DNA of 64,000 nucleotides from Liquidambar formosana. Lineage: Eukaryota > Streptophyta > Magnoliopsida > Saxifragales > Altingiaceae. The stretch covers positions 24,693,955-24,757,954 of the forward strand of contig CM077829.1 of assembly GCA_039720395.1 (NCBI GenBank), read 5' to 3'. Positions 1-11,565 of this stretch are shown here, piece by piece. The position numbers were made by a program, and so were the translations under genes. The notes beneath the pieces were generated by a model. The model was not told the origin of the DNA, searched no databases, and was given only the letters and a program-made list of their open reading frames with translations. The first letter of the stretch is position 1; every line of letters begins with the position of its first letter.

Positions 1-868
1 CTGCGCATAGGAGACCACCCTGTGAAAGAAAACTCTTAAACACTTTTAGGAACTCGAATTTACTCAAAATAGAATCGCAGAGAAATATAGAGAGATTGAA
101 ACTTTGAAACTATGTTGAATCGGTTCTAGAAATTGATAAAGAATCCCGTCGGTGATGTGCGACATCTCAGTGATGGTGGCTCCCACAAGAAGCCAAGAGT
201 TACTCCTCATCTTCCTCAACATCACCGTCAAGTAGAACAAGGAAGGAGATCTAAACCAGGGTTAAGTGAAAAACCATTCACATCTAACATCTAACACTAT
301 AATAAAAGAGTTTAAAGCGGTTTACTATAGATGCACTATACGTCTACAATTGCTTTGTATATAATGACTGCTTTTGCCTTCTTTTGCACATTGTTTGTTC
401 TTTTGGATGGGTATTAAAGATATTTGCCTTAGGTTGGCCTTTCTTTTGCTTTATGCGCTGAGTTACAGTTGTGCCCTTCTCATTTCCAACATATTCTTTT
501 TTTTTTCTTTTCTTTTTTGCATTTTTAGGTTTAGTCTTTTTCTTCTTTTATTGCATAATTAAATTTTGGTTACTTGGCCTTTTGGGAGTCTAAATCTTTT
601 GATATCGTCTTCTCATTCTCTCGTCTCTCTTATTCTCCTTTTCAATTTCAAGAATGGTTGACCAACAAGAAAACGTATCCCTGTCTCTCTTTATATATAT
701 ATATATATATATTATATTGTATGTATATATATTTGAAAGAGCAAACTGCAAAGGTCATGTATGATATTGTAAACATTTCCTTTCCATGGCCATGCATGAA
801 GAAAGGTGGTTTCAATCCTATGTGAATTAGTCAACTTTTATAGAGTCCCAAGTTCTTCTGTCTCTGTC

Positions 869-871
<3 letters not shown>
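1..871. other. Host flank without a recognisable gene
   Basis: This stretch lies outside the MULE inverted repeat. It is AT-rich, has only short ORFs, and contains a TA microsatellite near 689-712. Nothing in either strand resembled a known protein. A short untranslated or exon fragment of a neighbouring gene at 1-350 cannot be excluded. Confidence 0.5.

Positions 872-903
<32 letters not shown>
872..903. repeat. TA microsatellite at left MULE end
   Basis: A near-perfect run of TA dinucleotides directly abuts the outer end of the left inverted repeat of the MULE. A matching TA run abuts the outer end of the right inverted repeat at 54127-54160. They could be an expanded target site or part of the element ends. 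Because of them the exact MULE termini and its target duplication cannot be read. Confidence 0.85.
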
Positions 904-906
<3 letters not shown>

Positions 907-1064
907 CTTGATCCTATCACCACGTGCTGATCTAGCCGTTCATTACAAATGCTGCTCATCCAACGGCTGTGAGTGAATAAAGCATAAAGACCCAACTAAC
1001 CGCTTATAGAAATGGGCCGACTTGACCCAAATACCAGATCTAAGAAGAAAAATGGGATGGGCGG
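904..1064 (+). repeat. Left MULE inverted repeat, outer part
   Basis: This is the outer 160 bp of the left terminal inverted repeat. Read on the minus strand it matches about 53965-54126, including the shared stretch gccgttggatgagca. It is cut by the insertion of element 2 after base 1064 and continues at 41298, after the duplicated GGCGG. Confidence 0.85.
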
Positions 1065-1734
1065 TGTGAACCACGGGTTTCGATCGGTGGGAAGGAAACC
1101 CTTCTTTTAAAAAAGACTTGTAGAAATTTAAATTAATAACAATCTGGTTTTTAAAAGGTTCACAAAAACAAACAAACAAAGAGTGGCCACCTCTTTTTTA
1201 GGAAAATAGGAAAACCATAAAAACAGTTTTTAAAAAAACTTTTGAACACAAACCATATGACTCCGATCAAGGAAAAGCAGGTCTTAACAAAACAAAAGAG
1301 GATTCGGAGACTAAGTTACAAAGTGGGAAGGTTCTAGGAAACATCCTATAGGCACCCACATCGCTCCAAAATGGGTCTCTGAATTTATATGGACTATTTC
1401 AATCACTTCCTAATTAGTCACCATGCATATGTAAAGAATCATCCATAAACTATCCGTTTATTCATAAATACCCATAAAGCATATAAACATCCACAAAGCA
1501 TGTAAATACCCATGAATAAATAGAAGAAATATGGAAAGCATGTAAAGAGATAGAGAACAAGAGAACAAATCCATCCTACTCCTCTAGCAATCATATATAA
1601 TGGATAAATGGATAAGCATAGGTCCATCCTACTCCTCTAGCAATATATGTGATGGATAAATGATGAAGCATGGGTCCATCCTACTCCTCTAGCAAATATG
1701 TAATGGACAAATGGATAAAAAGAAAAAAGAAGAA

Positions 1735-1823
1735 AACCTAGGATACTTAGTATCCTAGGGCGGACTTGAACATCAAATGAGCGCCTACGTACCTTACATA
1801 AAAAGATGTAAGGATCAAAGTCC
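1735..1823 (-). promoter_or_regulatory. Conserved structured block of the LTR leader
   Basis: The block has the palindrome cctaggatact/agtatcctagg at about 1737-1759. An outer pair GGACTT (1762-1767) and AAGTCC (1818-1823) encloses the hairpin CCTTACAT (1792-1799) with ATGTAAGG (1806-1813). The same three pairings occur in the other LTRs, for example 19810-19870 and 24696-24752, with different bases in the inner stem. It lies downstream of the LTR TATA box, so it would be in the transcript leader. Its function is unknown. Confidence 0.6.
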
Positions 1824-1931
1824 ACGTCGATCGATTGAGAAAGGGTTACTCCCTTTACAATGAACTATAAACCCTAAGTTTCCATTTAAAAGAAAAGAAG
1901 AGTTTTAAAAGGAGAAGGATTTCCAAAAAAA

Positions 1932-2308
1932 GGAATTTGAGTAAAGATAGAATTCGAAAAGAGATAGAACTCTAATTCAAAAAGGAGTTTGAGAAAAGTA
2001 GAATTCTAAAAGAGATAGAACTCTTATCCAAAAAGGATTTTAAGAAAAATAGAATTTTAAAAGAGATAGAACTCTTATTTCAAAAGGAGTTTGAGAAAAG
2101 TAGAATTCTAAAAGAGATAGAACTCTAATTCAAAAAGGAGTTTGAGAAAAGTAGAATTCTAAAAGAGATAGAAATCTTATCCAAAAAGGATTTTAAGAAA
2201 AATAGAATTTTAAAAGAGATAGAACTCTTATTTCAAAAGGAGTTTGAGAAAAGTAGAATTCTAAAAGAGATAGAACTCTTATTCAAAAAGGATTTTTAAA
2301 AAGAATAG
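1932..2308. repeat. 51-bp minisatellite inside the element 2 3' LTR
   Basis: About seven and a half copies of a 51-bp unit that contains ttctaaaagagatagaactc. The partner LTR at 39032-39208 has about three and a half copies. Units alternate between two variants (ggagtttgag and ggattttaag starts), so expansion copied pairs or triplets of units. The unit length is a multiple of three and its plus-strand translation stays open, but there is no sign that it is a real protein. Confidence 0.9.
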
Positions 2309-2618
2309 AAAATATGGAAACTTAAGAATTACAGTCCAAAGTAAAAAAAATAACCCAAGAGAGGTAGAAGAGAACAAAACAAAACAAAACTCACCATAAA
2401 CCATTTATCATATGCTAAACAATCCCAAAACATTGGGAAATCAGCAGTTAATCACCCCATGTATTCTATAGGGCAATTATTAAGCTCAAACCAACCATAT
2501 TCATGCTCAAATCATCATTAGAAAGACTAATTCAAATCTGGACAGAATACTAAATATGCATATAATAACCTAATACTCATGCAAAGAACAAAAATCAAAA
2601 GAGAAATAAAATCCAAAT

Positions 2619-5600
2619 TGTGAACCCCGGAAATTGGGCCCACGAGGGATTGAAAAGAAAGTGGGTTTGAAAAAGAAAAAGGAAAGGAGTCGCCACCTTA
2701 TTTTTTAAAGGAAACAAGGAAAACCCTAAAAATAGTTTGTTTTAGGAAAACAATTTGAATGACTCCATAAAAAAGGAAAGGCAAAAACCAATCTTTTGAA
2801 AACCAAAGAAATCGGGGATTCGGAGGCTAAGTTATGACATGGGAAGGTTCTAGGCAAAGCCTATAGGCACCCATGTCACCCTTTCGGTCTCTCAGTTCAT
2901 TTGGGCTAAATTAAAGTCTTTCCATACAAAAATCAGCAAGTATATCATCACAAGAATTGCATGCATATCATATATTTCATTCATCCATCCATGCATAATA
3001 AGCAAATAAAAACAGAAAATAAAAAGAAGAAAAGAAAACATAAATAAACCTAGGATGCTTGGATCCTAGAACGGACTTGAGCCTCACGAAGAGCGCCTAC
3101 GTACCATGCAACGAAATACATGGATCAAAGTCCACGTAGTTCGATTAGAATTAAGGTTAAGACTTAATATAAACCTATGGTTAAAACCCTAGGTTTCCTT
3201 ATTTGATCAAAAGAGTTGAATTTGATAGAAAGTTTGATTTTAGAAAGAACTCCATAAAATGGAAACTTTAATAAAAACCAGAATTTTGTTGGTTAAGGAA
3301 ACCTCTAATTAAACCATAGGATCATATTAAAAATTAACCCTAAATAGGGAGAAGAGAAGGGATAAGGAAGAAAGGTGAATTGGGGCACCTTCACACCCAC
3401 TTACCTGAGCGCAATTACTCCAAACATTAGCTATTTCAGACATAAGCAGCCCTATTTGCCATAGGACAAATACCACACCTATTTGCACCCTTACAAGTGC
3501 TCAAAACCATGCAAAAACACTAACATGCAAATCTGGACAGAATAGTATTATGACCTAAAATCATCCACTAAGCATGCCAATAGCAAAAACAGCGAACAAT
3601 AATAAGTCCTAACATATTCCTAGAACCATATCATGCATAAAAACCCTAAAACATACTAACATGCATGCAAAACTATCATGTTTACTCCATATGAAAAACA
3701 TATACAGCAAACACGAAGAAAAACCAATTAAAAAGTCTACTTTATCATGCTATATGAAAACAAACACGAAACAATGACTCTAAAACCCTAAACTCACAAA
3801 TATGCTTAAAAACATACAAAACATACTTTAATCATACTAAAACCAAACTAAACAGAAATTAAATCATGCATATTAACTAACTAAAGCAATATAACATGAT
3901 GAAAATCCTAACTCTAACATGCAATGACACTAATCCTAGCACAAGGACAAACAGGAGCACAAGAATCATAACTATGCATTAAAAACCTAAAGGACAGCCC
4001 TAAAGCATGCTAAACAGTAGATAAACAATAGATATTCCATGTATATTAACTAGCTAGAGTGTTAATACATGATAAAAAAGTTACCTTTAACATGCAATAA
4101 GCCTAACCCATATGAAAACCTAGTTTAAGCTTGAATAGAGAAGGAGAATACCTTAGGAAGGGCCTTCCTTTGTGTTTGTAATTGTTCGTGGCTCCTCAGG
4201 TCTTTAGAGTGAATCAAACCAACACGAATCCTCCTCTTTGTCAAAGTGGTATCACAGCAAAGAGATCAAAACTCACTCAACTTTGAAAAGAAAATAGAAA
4301 ACAAAAAGAGAACAAGAGAAAAGAAAAGTGATTTTCGTCACTTTGCAGCAGCAGCAACTTCAATCGCGTTTTTGGGTATGAAAACGTTGGATTTGGACAA
4401 AGCTTGTGAAATAAAAAGTTGTAGAGAATTGAATTATCTTTCTAACAAGACCAATTTCATCAAATTCTGATTTTGGATGAAAACGTTATGATTAAAATAC
4501 GACTGCTGGTTCTCAGAAAATCTGCTGCTGAATTATGACGAATTTCACTCCCTCCAAACCCTCTTCTCCTCTCCCTTGTTTAAAGACATTAAGAGAGTAT
4601 TTATAGCTGAAATCTGGAGTTTCCCTTTCCTTCCTGGACTAGGTTTTCTTGGAGAATAATCAAAAGGTATTTTATAATGATAAAAGACTTCTAATCTGAA
4701 TAGGAAAAGGAAATTGTCTTTTATAAAAATTGGGAGACTGACCGCTAACACGCATGCACATGTATCGTATGTGCATACACACACTCATCACATACGTACA
4801 CGTGTTAGTGTCATGATAAAAATGGCTAATTTAATAAAATAATTTTCTTTTCATTTTAACCAAAAATCTCATGCTGTGATTCGCACTAATTCTTCAAGGA
4901 TAATCCGTAAATAACCACACTAAACTCATCATTAGGGCCACGGGACTTAATAACTCATATGCATCCATATGAACTCCAATTAACAATTTGGAGATCATTC
5001 CAAGGTCAAATGAAAAGTTTGGGACTTAAAAGACGATTATGCCCCTCAAGTCACAAAAGCTCTTATTATCCCTCAAGATCAACTCCAATTTGAACCAAAA
5101 TTCATATCCATTGTCCTTGTGACTCTAGAAAACTAATGCAAGTGACTAGACTCAAAAACAAAACAAAAACATGTGTGAACCCCGGAAATTGGGCCCACAA
5201 GGGATTGAAAGAAAATGGGTTTGAAAAAGAAAAAGGAAAGAAGTCGCCACCTTATTTTTTAAAGGAAACAAGGAAAACCCTAAAAATAGTTTGTTTTAAG
5301 AAAACAATTTGAATGACTCCATAAAAAAGGAAAGGCAAAAACCAATCTTTTGAAAACCAAAGAAATCGGGGATTCGGAGGCTAAGTTATGACATGGGAAG
5401 GTTCTAGGCAAAGCCTATAGGCACCCATGTCACCCTTTCGGTCTCTCAGTTCATTTGGGCTAAATCAAGATCTTTCCATACAAAAATCAGCAAGTATATC
5501 ATCACAAGAATTGCATGCATATCATATATTTCATTCATCCATCCATGCATAATAAGCACACAAAAATAGAAAAAGAAAAAGAAGAAAAGACAACAAAAAT

Positions 5601-8002
5601 AAACCTAGGATGCTTGGATCCTAGAACGGACTTGAGCCTCACGAAGAGCGCCTACGTACCATGCAGCGAAATACATGGATCAAAGTCCACGTAGTTCGAT
5701 AAGAACTAGGGTTGAATCCTAATATAAACCTATGGTAAAAACCCTAGGTTTCCTTATTTGAATCAAAAGAGTTGAATATGATAGAAAGTTTGATTTTAGG
5801 AAAGAAATCCACAAAATGGAAACTTTAATAAAAACCAGAATTTTGTTTATGAAGGAAACCTCTAAGTAAACCATAGGATCATATTAAAAATCAACCCTAG
5901 ATAGGGAGAAGAGAATGAGTTAAGAAGAAAGGTGAATTGGGGCACCTTCACACCCACTTACCTGAGCGCGATTACTCCAAACATTAGCTATTTCAGACAT
6001 AAGCAGCCCTATTTGCCATAGGACAAATACCACACCTATTTGCACCCTTACAAGTGCTCAAAACCATGCAAAAACACTGACATGCAAATCTGGACAGAAT
6101 AGTATTATGACCTAAAATCATCCACTAAGCATGCCAATAGCAAAAACAGCGAACAATAATAAGTCCTAACATATTCCTAGAACCATATCATGCATAAAAA
6201 CCCTAAAACATACTAATATGCATGCAAAACTATCATGTTTACTCTATATGCAAGACATATACAGCAAACACGAAGAAAAACCAAATAAAAAAGTCTACTT
6301 TATCATGCTATATGAAAACAAACACGAAACAATGACTCTAAAACCCTAAACTCACAAATATGCTTAAAAACTCACAAAACATACTTTAATCATGCTAAAA
6401 CCAAACTAAACAGAAATTAAATCATGCATATTAACTAACTAAAGCAATATAACATGATGAAAATCCTAACTCTAACATGCAATGACACTAATCCTAACAC
6501 AAGGACAAACAGGAGCACAAAAATCACAACTATGCATTAAAAACCTAAAGGACAGCCCTAAAGCATGCTAATCAGTAGATAAAAAATAGATATTCCATGT
6601 ATATTAACTAGCTAGAGTGTTAATACATGATAAAAAAGTTACCTTTAACATGCAATAGGCCTAACCCATATGAGAACCTAGTTTAAGCTTGAATAGAGAA
6701 GGAGAATACCTTAGGAAGGGCCTTCCTTGCTGCTGTATGCAATTGTTCGTGGCTCCTCAGGTCTTTAGAGTGAATCAAACCAACACGAATCCTCCTCTTT
6801 GTCAAAGTGGTATCACAGCAAAGAGATCAAAACTCACTCAACTTTGAAAAGAAATAGAAAACAAAAAGAGAACAAGAGAAAAGAAAAAGTGATTCTCGTC
6901 ACTTTGCAGCAGCAGCAACTTCAATCGCGTTTTTGGGTATGAAAACATTGGATTTGGACAAAGCTTGTGAAATACAAAGTTGTAGAGAATTGAATTATCT
7001 TTCTAACAAGACCAATTTTATCAAATTCTGACTTCGGATGAAAAAGTTATGATTAAAATACGACTGCTGGTTTTCAGAAAATCTGCTGCTGAATTATGAC
7101 GAATTTCACTCCCTCCAAACCCTCTTCTCCCCTCCCTTGTTTAAAGACATTAAGAGAGTATTTATAGCTGAAATCTGGAGTTTCCCTTTCCTTCCTGGAC
7201 TAGGTTTCCTTGGAGAATAATCAAAAGGTATTTTATAATGATAAAAGACTTCTAATCTGAATAGGAAAAGGAAATTGTCTTTTATAAAAATTGGGAGACT
7301 GACCGCTAACACGCATGCACATGTATCGTATGTGCGTACACACACTCATCACATACGTACACGTGTTAGTGTCATGATAAAAATGGCTAATTTAATAAAA
7401 TAATTTTCTTTTCATTTTAACCAAAAATCTCATGCTGTGATTCGCACTAATTCTTCAAGGATAATCCGTAAATAACCACACTAAACTCATCATCAGGGCC
7501 ACGGGACTTAAGATGACAACCGGTACAAAATGATGACTAATGAAAGTCAATTTGAAAAGATTTGGTTGGTAATTGTGAGTCAATTAGAGCTAACCCAAGG
7601 AAGGGTCAATTAACCAACTTGAACTACATCGAGCCATTTTAATCCCGAGCCATTGACTTACCAAATTGAACCTAGAAATACCTCATATGCATCCATATGA
7701 ACTCCAATTGACAATTTGGAGATCATTCCAAGGTCAAATGAAAAGTTTGGGACTTAAAAGACGATTATGCCCCTCAAGTCACAAAAGCTCTTATTATCCC
7801 TCAAGATCAACTCCAATTTGAACCAAAATTCATATCCATTGTCCTTGTGACTCTAGAAAACTAATGCAAGTGACTAGACTCAAAAACAAAACAAAAACAT
7901 GCATGAAATGATGAGCCCTAGTAAGGTGGTGCAAAAATGGGGTGTGACAACATGCATGAAATGATGAGCCCTAGTAAGGTGGTGCAAAAATGGGGTGTGA
8001 CA
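2619..8002 (-). repeat. 3' LTR of element 1, split by a solo LTR
   Basis: LTR sequence covers 2619-5173 and 7955-8002, giving 2603 bp together. The break is filled by a solo LTR flanked by duplicated ACATG. The LTR carries a minus-strand TATA box (TATTTATA on the plus strand at 4598-4605). Its inner end is followed by gaagcccctcattgg at 8003, which on the minus strand is the purine-rich tract next to the 3' LTR. Element 2 has a homologous tract after 26255. Confidence 0.94.
5174..7949 (-). mobile_element. Solo LTR inside the 3' LTR of element 1
   Basis: This is a complete 2776-bp LTR from TGTGAACCCC to GTGTGACA on the plus strand. It is flanked by perfect 5-bp duplications ACATG at 5169-5173 and 7950-7954. 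The tail of the host LTR resumes after the second copy. It is 173 bp longer than the LTRs of element 1, because of a segment at about 7510-7690 that those LTRs lack but the plus-strand solo LTRs share. It is therefore from a related but distinct subfamily. A minus-strand TATA box is at 7159-7166. Confidence 0.94.
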
Positions 8003-8117
8003 GAAGCCCCTCATTGGCGAACAAGTTACACTTGCGAACCAATGATAAAGAACAACCCATTTTTGGCCAAAAAGCCCAGAGAAATCACACACTGATACCA
8101 ACAATGATGGGAGGTTG

Positions 8118-9800
8118 AAAACTTGAGACTGAAATAAGGAAGTGTACTCAAGTCATGAGTATACTTAAACCACTGAGGGTTGAGAATTGATAAGAGAAGC
8201 ATATTCAAGCCACTACGAATGAACATACTTTTGAAATGGAAAGATATATTCTAGTCACGGATATATTTAACCAAGTGATGAGAATGAAATCTGAGAAGCA
8301 CATTCAAGTGATGAACATACCTTTGAAATGGAGAAATATATCCAAGCGATGGATATACTTAACCAAGTAGGTGACAAAATATCTGAGAAGTATACTCAAG
8401 TGATGAGTATACCACTGAAATGGAGAAATATATTCAGGTCACGAATATATTTAACCAAGTAATCTGAGAATGAAATCTGAGAGGTATACTCAAGTGGTGA
8501 GCATACCATTGAAATGGAGAAATATATCCAAGCGATGGATATCTTTAACCAAGTAGGATAAGAATAATCTGAGAGGTGTATTCAAGTGATGAGTGTACTT
8601 TTGAAATGGAGAAATATATTCAGGTCACGAACATATTTAACCAAGTGATGAAAAAGATGCTGAGAAATATACTCAAGTGATGAGTATACTTAATGTTTGA
8701 AAAAGACTGAGAAGTACGTTCAAGTGATGAACATACTTTTGAAATGGAGAAATGTATCCAAGTGATGGATATATTTAACCAAGTAAGCTGAGAAGTACAC
8801 TTAAGTGATGAGCATACCATTGAGATGGAGAAATATATCCAAACGACGGATATATTTAACCAAGTAAGATAAGAATAATCTGAGAAGTGTACTCAAGTGA
8901 TGAGTACACCATTGAAATGGAGAAATATATTCTAGTCACGAATATATTTAACCAAGTAAGTGACAAGTATGTTTAAGTGATAAACATACCATTGAAATAG
9001 AGAAATATATCCAAGTGATGGATATACTTAACCAAGTAAGTGACAAGTATGTTTAAGTGATAAACATACCATTGAAATAGAGAAATATATCCAAGCGATG
9101 GATATACTTGAGCAAATAAGATAGAGAATAATCTGAGAAGTGTACTCAAGTGATGAGTACACCATTGAAATGGAGAAATATATTCTAGTCATGAATATAT
9201 TTAACCAAGTAAGTGACAAATATTCTAAGAAGTATGTTCAAGTGATGAACATACCATTGAAATGGAGAAATATACCCAAGCGATGGATATACTTAACCAA
9301 GTAAGTGGCAAAATATCTGAGAAGTATACTCAAGTGATGAGTATACCATTGAAATGGAAAAAATATACCCAAGTGGTGGATATACTTAACCAAGTAAGTG
9401 ACAAATGATCTGAGAAGTATGTTCAAGTGATGAACATACCATTGAAATGGAGAAATATATTCAAGTGATGAATATATTTAACCAAGTAAGTGATAATGAG
9501 GATCTGAAACTAGGAAGCATATTCAATGGGCGAACATGCTTTTGAAATGGAAGAATATATTGAAGTGATGAATATATTCAACCAAGTATGATAGAAAATG
9601 AGAATTTGAAACTGAGAAGCATATTCAAAGGGTGAATACACTTTTGAAATGAAAAAATATATTCAAGTGATGAATATATTCAACCAAGTAGGATAGGGAA
9701 TGAGAATTTGAAACCGAGAAGCATAATCAAAGAGTGAATACACTTTTGAAATGGAAGAATATATTCAAGTGATGAGTATATTCAACCAAGTGGGATGAAA
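8118..9800. repeat. Tandem hairpin array in the 3' region of element 1
   Basis: About 17 tandem units, mostly near 92 bp, marked by the recurring taaccaagta. Each unit holds two small inverted repeats of up to 8 bp per arm around a 7-base loop, most often aagtgat. Perfect examples are 8390-8412 (GTATACTC/GAGTATAC), 8428-8450 (ATATATTC/GAATATAT), 8887-8909 (GTGTACTC/GAGTACAC) and 8967-8989 (GTATGTTT/AAACATAC). Arms vary between units in a compensated way. The position, between the antisense ORF and the 3' LTR, is the hypervariable region where Tat/Ogre elements are known to carry tandem repeats. Confidence 0.9.
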
Positions 9801-10077
9801 AATCAAGATTTGAAATGAGGATATATGATCAATTTATCAAGATTGAACAGGCATGGTGCAAGAGGAAAGTGACTTAACACATTGTCACTTGAGTTGGCAT
9901 GACACAGGGGAAATATATTCAACCCTTTTGAACATAAAATCAATTCAAGGAATTGATTTCAAGATGGAATTTGATTGATTTTAAGCTCAAAAAGTGTTGA
10001 ATATCTCATTTGGAAGGAGGTTTGATCACGCGTCAAGGCGAGACAAAGCGAGAAGCAAAACCAAAACAAAGTGGCTT

Positions 10078-10129
10078 GGGTGACCACCAGGCCTCGGGAG
10101 GCTAGCCGCCCAGGCCTGGGTGGTTACCC
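10078..10129 (+). promoter_or_regulatory. GC-rich inverted repeat upstream of the antisense ORF
   Basis: A 52-bp imperfect inverted repeat with arms gggtgaccacc and ggtggttaccc, inner arms aggcct, and ggctagcc near the centre. It stands out from its AT-rich surroundings and lies about 90 bp upstream of the TATA box of the antisense ORF. Very similar modules lie upstream of the TATA boxes of the plus-strand solo LTRs (23375-23443 and 32371-32440). A functional role is inferred from position only. Confidence 0.6.
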
Positions 10130-10219
10130 GAGCCCGAAGCGGAAATCCCACTTTGAATAGGAAACTTCCTATTCTGATGGGTTTTTTCCTATTTGAACTT
10201 GGATTTGTGACCTTTTCCC

Positions 10220-10227
10220 TATAAAAA
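10220..10227 (+). promoter_or_regulatory. TATA box of the antisense ORF
   Basis: TATAAAAA lies 49 bp upstream of the ATG at 10276, on the strand opposite to gag-pol. No stop-free extension upstream suggests another start. This supports an independent promoter for the antisense gene. Confidence 0.6.
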
Positions 10228-10275
10228 CACATCCAAGAGGTTCCTAAACCTACTTGTATTCATTCATTAGAAATT

Positions 10276-11565
10276 ATGGAGGCTCTAGACAAATTTTTAG
10301 GAGGGTTTTTGAGAGTTATGAGTGCTGAAGCAAAATCTGAGTTTAAGTGCTTTGGCTTGGATCCATTGCTCTCCTTGAGGCATGTGAGGCTTGAAACGAA
10401 CCTCTTGACTGCTGCTACATATTTTTGGGATCCTCAAGTTCATGTGTTCCGCTTCAACTATGCAGAACTGTGCCCAACCATGGAGGAATTCTGTGCATTG
10501 TATGGAGTTTCAACGGTAGGTCCTTTCATTCTTCCTACTCCTCGCCCAAGCTTTCTTACTTCTTTCTCCAATCTACTTGGGATTCACCCACAATATGCCT
10601 CTACGTTTGTAAAGGACCATATAGTAGACTTGATGAAATTGGCAACCTCTTTTTTAGCTTATGATAGCAAAGGTATTCTGAATTTTACCTTTCCTATTAA
10701 GCATGCTCTTGCCTTTTGCCTCATTGGTCGTTTTCTTATTTCCACTGGTACTCCACATGTTCCCATTCAAATCTGTGACTTGATTCCTCTCCTTGCCAAG
10801 GGCCATAACTTGATTCCCATGGTGCTAGCTGAAACCCTGAATGGTTTGGATAAAACTCATGAGGACCCAAAGGTTCCTTTAGGAGGTAGCCCCATTCTAC
10901 TGCAGATGTGGTTGCTTGAAAGACTGAATTTCTTGTCACCAGTTGCCATTACACCATACAAGCCCCAGCATTACTGCCTTCGCCGCATTGAACTACTTGG
11001 GCAATTTTCATTGAGAGATTGGCTAGGTTACTTCCAAACCCTTTCTTGGAGGAGTGTCAAGTGGTTTGTATTCATATGGGGCTGCAGTGACCAGGTGCTT
11101 CTGCGGACTTCTGGATGCGCCATGGTGAGACTCATAGGACTGAGGTCTACTTCTTTTTATTGGCCTTCAAGGGTTCTTCGTCAGATGGGTGCCATGCAAA
11201 CCATACCTACTTCCTTGAAAGGTGACTATCCTGTGGTGCCCGCGGGTCTTTCTGTAGTGACTTGGGCGAAGGACCGATGGCCTAGCAAGTTGATACTAAC
11301 CCAAGTTACGAATACTGATGGTCCGTATATGATGAGCTCAGAGTATAAGGAATGGTTGAAAAGTAATTTGGGTGAGAGAGAGACTACTCGAAGAGAAAAG
11401 ATTTTTGGACTTATCAAGAACAATGAACTTGGACCTTGCAGAGAAGATATTATGGAAGTAGTAACAACAGCTTATGAACATGACTTGAGGAAGAAAAGAA
11501 GACATGAAAGAGAGAAGAAGAAAGCTGAGGAGCGAGCTGTAAAGAGGCTCAAGAAAATAGAATAG
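10276..11565 (+). CDS. Antisense ORF of element 1, plant-mobile-domain-like (DUF7745-type) protein
   Basis: An intact 429-codon ORF on the strand opposite to gag-pol, convergent with integrase. Residues 58-78 include FRFNYAELCPTMEEFCALYG, which resembles the signature of plant mobile domains (a hydrophobic start, Glu, a Thr-x-Glu/Asp pair, then a short leucine/glycine turn). The C-terminal 40 residues are rich in Lys, Arg and Glu and may form a basic helix or nuclear signal. I recognise the family as the uncharacterised plant proteins often annotated DUF7745 or aminotransferase-like mobile domain. Additional antisense ORFs in the 3' part are known from Tat/Retand-lineage elements. The biochemical function is unknown, and relatives such as MAIN and MAIL1 act in the nucleus. 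The ORF is unbroken, unlike its counterpart in element 2. Confidence 0.85.
   Translation: MEALDKFLGGFLRVMSAEAKSEFKCFGLDPLLSLRHVRLETNLLTAATYFWDPQVHVFRFNYAELCPTMEEFCALYGVSTVGPFILPTPRPSFLTSFSNLLGIHPQYASTFVKDHIVDLMKLATSFLAYDSKGILNFTFPIKHALAFCLIGRFLISTGTPHVPIQICDLIPLLAKGHNLIPMVLAETLNGLDKTHEDPKVPLGGSPILLQMWLLERLNFLSPVAITPYKPQHYCLRRIELLGQFSLRDWLGYFQTLSWRSVKWFVFIWGCSDQVLLRTSGCAMVRLIGLRSTSFYWPSRVLRQMGAMQTIPTSLKGDYPVVPAGLSVVTWAKDRWPSKLILTQVTNTDGPYMMSSEYKEWLKSNLGERETTRREKIFGLIKNNELGPCREDIMEVVTTAYEHDLRKKRRHEREKKKAEERAVKRLKKIE

Noticed and set aside
4246..4470. A 74-codon ORF also found at 20983-21207, as if a conserved small protein
   Set aside because: Both copies lie at the same place in LTRs of one element, so similarity reflects the repeat, and the solo LTR copy is broken.
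4545..4784. A 79-codon minus ORF repeated at 7106 and 21282
   Set aside because: It covers the TATA box and leader of the LTRs. Conservation comes from recent common origin of the LTRs.
2619..8002. Tandem LTR-LTR arrangement from unequal recombination
   Set aside because: The perfect ACATG duplication and the displaced tail of the first LTR after 7954 show an insertion instead.
8118..9800. Regular repeats with spacers, reminiscent of a CRISPR array
   Set aside because: Units are nearly identical throughout with no unique spacers, the DNA is a plant retrotransposon, and there are no cas genes. It is a minisatellite.
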